Assembly (NCBI GenBank): GCA_002389645.1
Contig: DGQE01000012.1
Location: 126,098-190,097, forward strand
From: Flavobacteriales bacterium UBA4422
Lineage (GTDB): Bacteria > Bacteroidota > Bacteroidia > Flavobacteriales_G > Salibacteraceae
Reading direction: 5' to 3'
DNA length: 64,000 bases
Shown here: piece by piece, positions 61,831 through 64,000 of the stretch
Position numbering within the stretch: the first letter of the stretch is position 1
How the letters are laid out: every line of letters begins with the position of its first letter
Notes under the pieces: model-generated
What the model was told of the DNA's origin: nothing
The model's input: the letters and a program-made list of their open reading frames with translations, nothing else
The model's database searches: none
Made by a program: the position numbers and the translations under genes

Positions 61831-63164
61831 AAAAAGAAATCCCAATTCAATTCATCGAGAACCTTCATGAGCATTTTGGTGCATCAACCGCTAAAAAGAC
61901 GTTGAGCTCACTTCAAGAAAACAGCAGTATTTCAATAAGAGTTAATCCACTCAAACGGACTAATAAATATGATGATGAAAAAGCCGTTCCGTGGTCTGAC
62001 CATGGTTTCATTTTAAACGAAAGGCCATCATTCTCGCTGGACCCACTTTTTCATGCTGGATGCTATTATGTGCAAGACTCTTCGAGCATGATAATAGAAA
62101 AGATTTTAAACAAAATTAAACCTGAGAGAAACGGGCTTTATCTTGATATGTGTGCTGCTCCGGGCGGAAAGTCAACAATTCTACTTGACTATTTAGACGA
62201 AGATGGTTTTCTAATTGCCAATGAAGTTGACCCCAAACGCAATTCAATCCTAAGAGAGAACATCCTTAAATGGGGTCGACTGAATGTTGGAGTCACATCG
62301 CTTCCAGCTAGCAAATTTGACATACTCAACTGTGCTTTTGACCTTATCCTTATTGATGCCCCATGCTCTGGTGAAGGAATGTTCAGAAAAGATGCTCATG
62401 CAATTGAGCAATGGAGTTCAAAACTGGTCAAAAGTTGTGCTTTAACTCAGAGAAACATCTTGACAGAATTGACACCAACTCTTAAAGAAGGCGGTATTTT
62501 GATATATTCAACTTGCACTACAAATAAAAATGAAAATGAATTTCAGGTGCAAGCGTTAATTGAAAGTGGGGAATTTGAACCTGTAGAAATTGACCTGTCG
62601 GAATTCAGCGAATACTTGGTTAAAGCTCAAACTGAAAACCAAATAATTGGTCACTATTTACTTCCTGGTATTTCAACTGGTGAAGGCCTATTTGTTTCAG
62701 TATTGAGAAAGACATCAACTTCCGCAAATGAAAATATTAGAAATAGAAAGTTTAAAACGCCATTTGATCAAGCCCACCTCGAGTTCAAGCAAGCTTTCCC
62801 AAATATCAATGACAATCTCGTGTATTGGAATTTAAAAGATGAAATGTATGCAGTTAGGAATCACAATCTAATTGAGCATTTTAACTTGCCCTTTAAAATG
62901 GTCGGTCTACCCTATTATCAAATGAAAGGCAAAAATGTCATTCCTCTCCATGGAATGGCTATGTCTAACATTAAGATGGAGCATATCGAGTTAGATGAAG
63001 AAAATTCATTGCAATTTTTGCGAAAAGAAACCATTTCTTTGCCGCGAAATTTAAAGAAGGGATGGACAATAGTTGGTTTTCAAAATAATCCTTTGGGTTG
63101 GTTGAAAATAATTGATCAACGATCAAACAACTATTATCCCAGTTGGTTAAGGTTAAGAACATAA
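61806..63164 (+). CDS. RsmF/NOP2-type RNA m5C methyltransferase
   Basis: The 452-aa protein is a NOL1/NOP2/Sun-family methyltransferase: SAM motif LDMCAAPGGKSTILLDYLDE (about 113-132), first Cys in LIDAPCSGEGMFRKD (about 183-197) and second Cys in YSTCTTNKNENEF (about 235-247), with a C-terminal RsmF-like domain (about 320-452). It methylates cytosine C5 in 16S rRNA in the RsmF style, or tRNA. The overlap with aat (25 bases) means co-translation. The exact target base is inferred from the family only. Confidence 0.9.
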   Translation: MSKLEYTLKKEIPIQFIENLHEHFGASTAKKTLSSLQENSSISIRVNPLKRTNKYDDEKAVPWSDHGFILNERPSFSLDPLFHAGCYYVQDSSSMIIEKILNKIKPERNGLYLDMCAAPGGKSTILLDYLDEDGFLIANEVDPKRNSILRENILKWGRLNVGVTSLPASKFDILNCAFDLILIDAPCSGEGMFRKDAHAIEQWSSKLVKSCALTQRNILTELTPTLKEGGILIYSTCTTNKNENEFQVQALIESGEFEPVEIDLSEFSEYLVKAQTENQIIGHYLLPGISTGEGLFVSVLRKTSTSANENIRNRKFKTPFDQAHLEFKQAFPNINDNLVYWNLKDEMYAVRNHNLIEHFNLPFKMVGLPYYQMKGKNVIPLHGMAMSNIKMEHIELDEENSLQFLRKETISLPRNLKKGWTIVGFQNNPLGWLKIIDQRSNNYYPSWLRLRT

Positions 63165-63174
63165 GAATTAAGAC

Positions 63175-63447
63175 ATGGCGGAAGTAACACTGACATTAGA
63201 CGGAAAGGTAAGGGTAATAAACGTTGGATCAGAAACAATTTTAGAAGCTGCGATCAAGGCTGGAGTTGAAGCTCCTTTTTCTTGTAGAAGCGCTATCTGC
63301 TCTACATGCATGGCCAAATTGGAAGAAGGAACCGTTAATATGGACATGAATCACGTGTTAACGGATGAAGAATTGGAGGAAGGGTTTATTGTTACTTGCC
63401 AAAGCCACCCCACTTCGGATAAGGTAAGAATCAATTACGATTTTTAA
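63175..63447 (+). CDS. Plant-type 2Fe-2S ferredoxin
   Basis: A 90-aa ferredoxin with the chloroplast-type cluster motif: Cys37, Cys42 and Cys45 in CRSAICSTC, and the fourth Cys in VTCQSHP (about 73-79). These bind one 2Fe-2S cluster. It resembles the C-terminal electron-transfer domain of PaaE-type reductases, but here it stands alone. The partner is unknown; a stand-alone role in electron supply is likely. It follows the methyltransferase gene by ten bases and probably shares its transcript. Confidence 0.93.
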   Translation: MAEVTLTLDGKVRVINVGSETILEAAIKAGVEAPFSCRSAICSTCMAKLEEGTVNMDMNHVLTDEELEEGFIVTCQSHPTSDKVRINYDF

Positions 63448-64000
63448 GAGCCGAGAGGAAACTTTAGCCCAGAGTATTCTAACAATTCGGAACGAATTGT
63501 TCCCACTCGAATTTCAGATTCTATGTAAATTGGAATACGATTCCTGTCTTTACTGACCCAAACCTTCATTCCCTCCCCTGCTTTAAAAATTGATCCCACA
63601 ACCAATAAAGGCGAGAAAATATAACATTCGATTTCACCAAAGTCATCGTGGTCATATGTATCTGTGCCTAAGTATCGTAAAAAGATATCATGTGTTTCTC
63701 GGTCGATTACCATTCTCACTGAAATGCGATCTCCTATACGCTTGGAGTCGAAATCAATTGATCTACTCTCATAAACAAGACTCAAAACGTCAAAACTGTT
63801 TTCTCTTAAGGGAAATGTATCAAGCTGCAAAGGTTTTTCTTTAACCTTCAACACACTGTAAACCAAGCTATCAGAATACCTGTATATATTATCCTCTCGG
63901 TAATAAAAGCCCCCCTCACTCACATCACGAGTAAACCGATACGGTCTTAAATCATTTTGATCTGCATAAGTGCTATATGTATCTCGCACCTTAAAAAACC
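63444..64000 (-). CDS. DUF3108 protein, N-terminus beyond the window
   Basis: The frame is open to the window edge at 64000, and the sequence before GTG 63989 (FFKV) continues as protein, so the 5' end is missing. The visible 185 residues include YRFTRDVSEGGFYYREDNI, MVIDRETHDIFLRYLGTD and an acidic-to-basic C-terminus IESEIRVGTIRSELLEYSGL, all typical of DUF3108, a family of exported beta-rich proteins. Function is unknown. Its stop overlaps the ferredoxin stop. Confidence 0.8.
   Translation of the reverse strand, partial: FFKVRDTYSTYADQNDLRPYRFTRDVSEGGFYYREDNIYRYSDSLVYSVLKVKEKPLQLDTFPLRENSFDVLSLVYESRSIDFDSKRIGDRISVRMVIDRETHDIFLRYLGTDTYDHDDFGEIECYIFSPLLVVGSIFKAGEGMKVWVSKDRNRIPIYIESEIRVGTIRSELLEYSGLKFPLGS

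Noticed and set aside
1..64000. tRNA, rRNA, CRISPR, insertion sequence or phage genes
   Set aside because: No cloverleaf-like T-arm with acceptor pairing, no regular direct repeats with spacers, and no transposase, integrase or phage structural proteins were recognised.

Overview
The window looks like a chromosome segment of a marine-type Bacteroidota bacterium, most likely a flavobacterium (Cryomorphaceae/Schleiferiaceae-like; the family is a guess). The pointers are five secreted proteins with type IX secretion (T9SS) C-terminal sorting domains, PKD, fasciclin and BNR modules, a GIN-domain lipoprotein, DUF4199 and DUF1573 proteins, and TAnnTTTG-type promoter boxes (two with a perfect TTG-N19-TACTTTTG). 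The DNA is AT-rich and gene-dense, with short operons on both strands. No phage, transposase, CRISPR array, tRNA or rRNA was seen.

Layout. 1-6 kb: an edge gene fragment, a tiny 49-aa gene, a Cys NTN-hydrolase, miaE, a GIN lipoprotein, a DPP-IV-type peptidase, and a degenerate histidine-kinase/receiver pair split by one in-frame TAG. 6-16 kb: ATP-grasp protein, TlpA-like thioredoxin and csaA (one minus-strand operon); a large PKD/T9SS protein; a conserved 471-aa protein of unknown function with a CpcT-like protein; ispE; thioesterase, pterin dehydratase and WD40 protein; a phospholipase C/S1-nuclease-like secreted enzyme. 16-21 kb: a lipoprotein pseudogene (in-frame TGA), gcvT, and a small sugar cluster (two glycosyltransferases, a nucleotide-sugar epimerase). 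21-34 kb: YjdM-like protein, secreted unknowns, a SulP transporter facing a beta-carbonic anhydrase, an Nramp-related transporter facing a VIT1/CCC1 transporter, a B12-binding radical SAM protein whose conserved N-terminus lies upstream of any ATG/GTG/TTG, a J-domain/KTSC protein, hydrolase and NTF2-like proteins, then TerB, START and a geranylgeranyl-reductase-like flavoprotein. 34-46 kb: secreted T9SS protein, two metallo-beta-lactamase-fold enzymes, an outer-membrane barrel, a c-type-haem lipoprotein, a three-domain fasciclin protein, a 2'-5' RNA ligase-like protein and the fused acyl-CoA mutase IcmF. 46-64 kb: BNR/T9SS protein, GT39 membrane protein, a sulfur cassette (SQR-like flavoprotein, TusE, DsrE2), a polyprenol-phosphate glycosyltransferase with DUF4199, the SRP RNA gene with a textbook promoter, a frameshifted DUF1573/coiled-coil/SPOR-like gene, a PNGase F-like T9SS protein, an aldo/keto reductase, aat, an rRNA/tRNA m5C methyltransferase, a ferredoxin and a DUF3108 gene cut by the window edge.

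How it fits together: mostly housekeeping (tRNA, rRNA and isoprenoid work, glycine cleavage, SRP) mixed with surface and secretion functions typical of a marine heterotroph. The parts that most deserve a second look are the SQR-TusE-DsrE2 cassette, three genes each broken by a single lesion (TAG, TGA, -1 shift), the radical SAM gene without a canonical start, and the PNGase F-like protein. I did not find a clearly novel multi-gene defence or mobile system.
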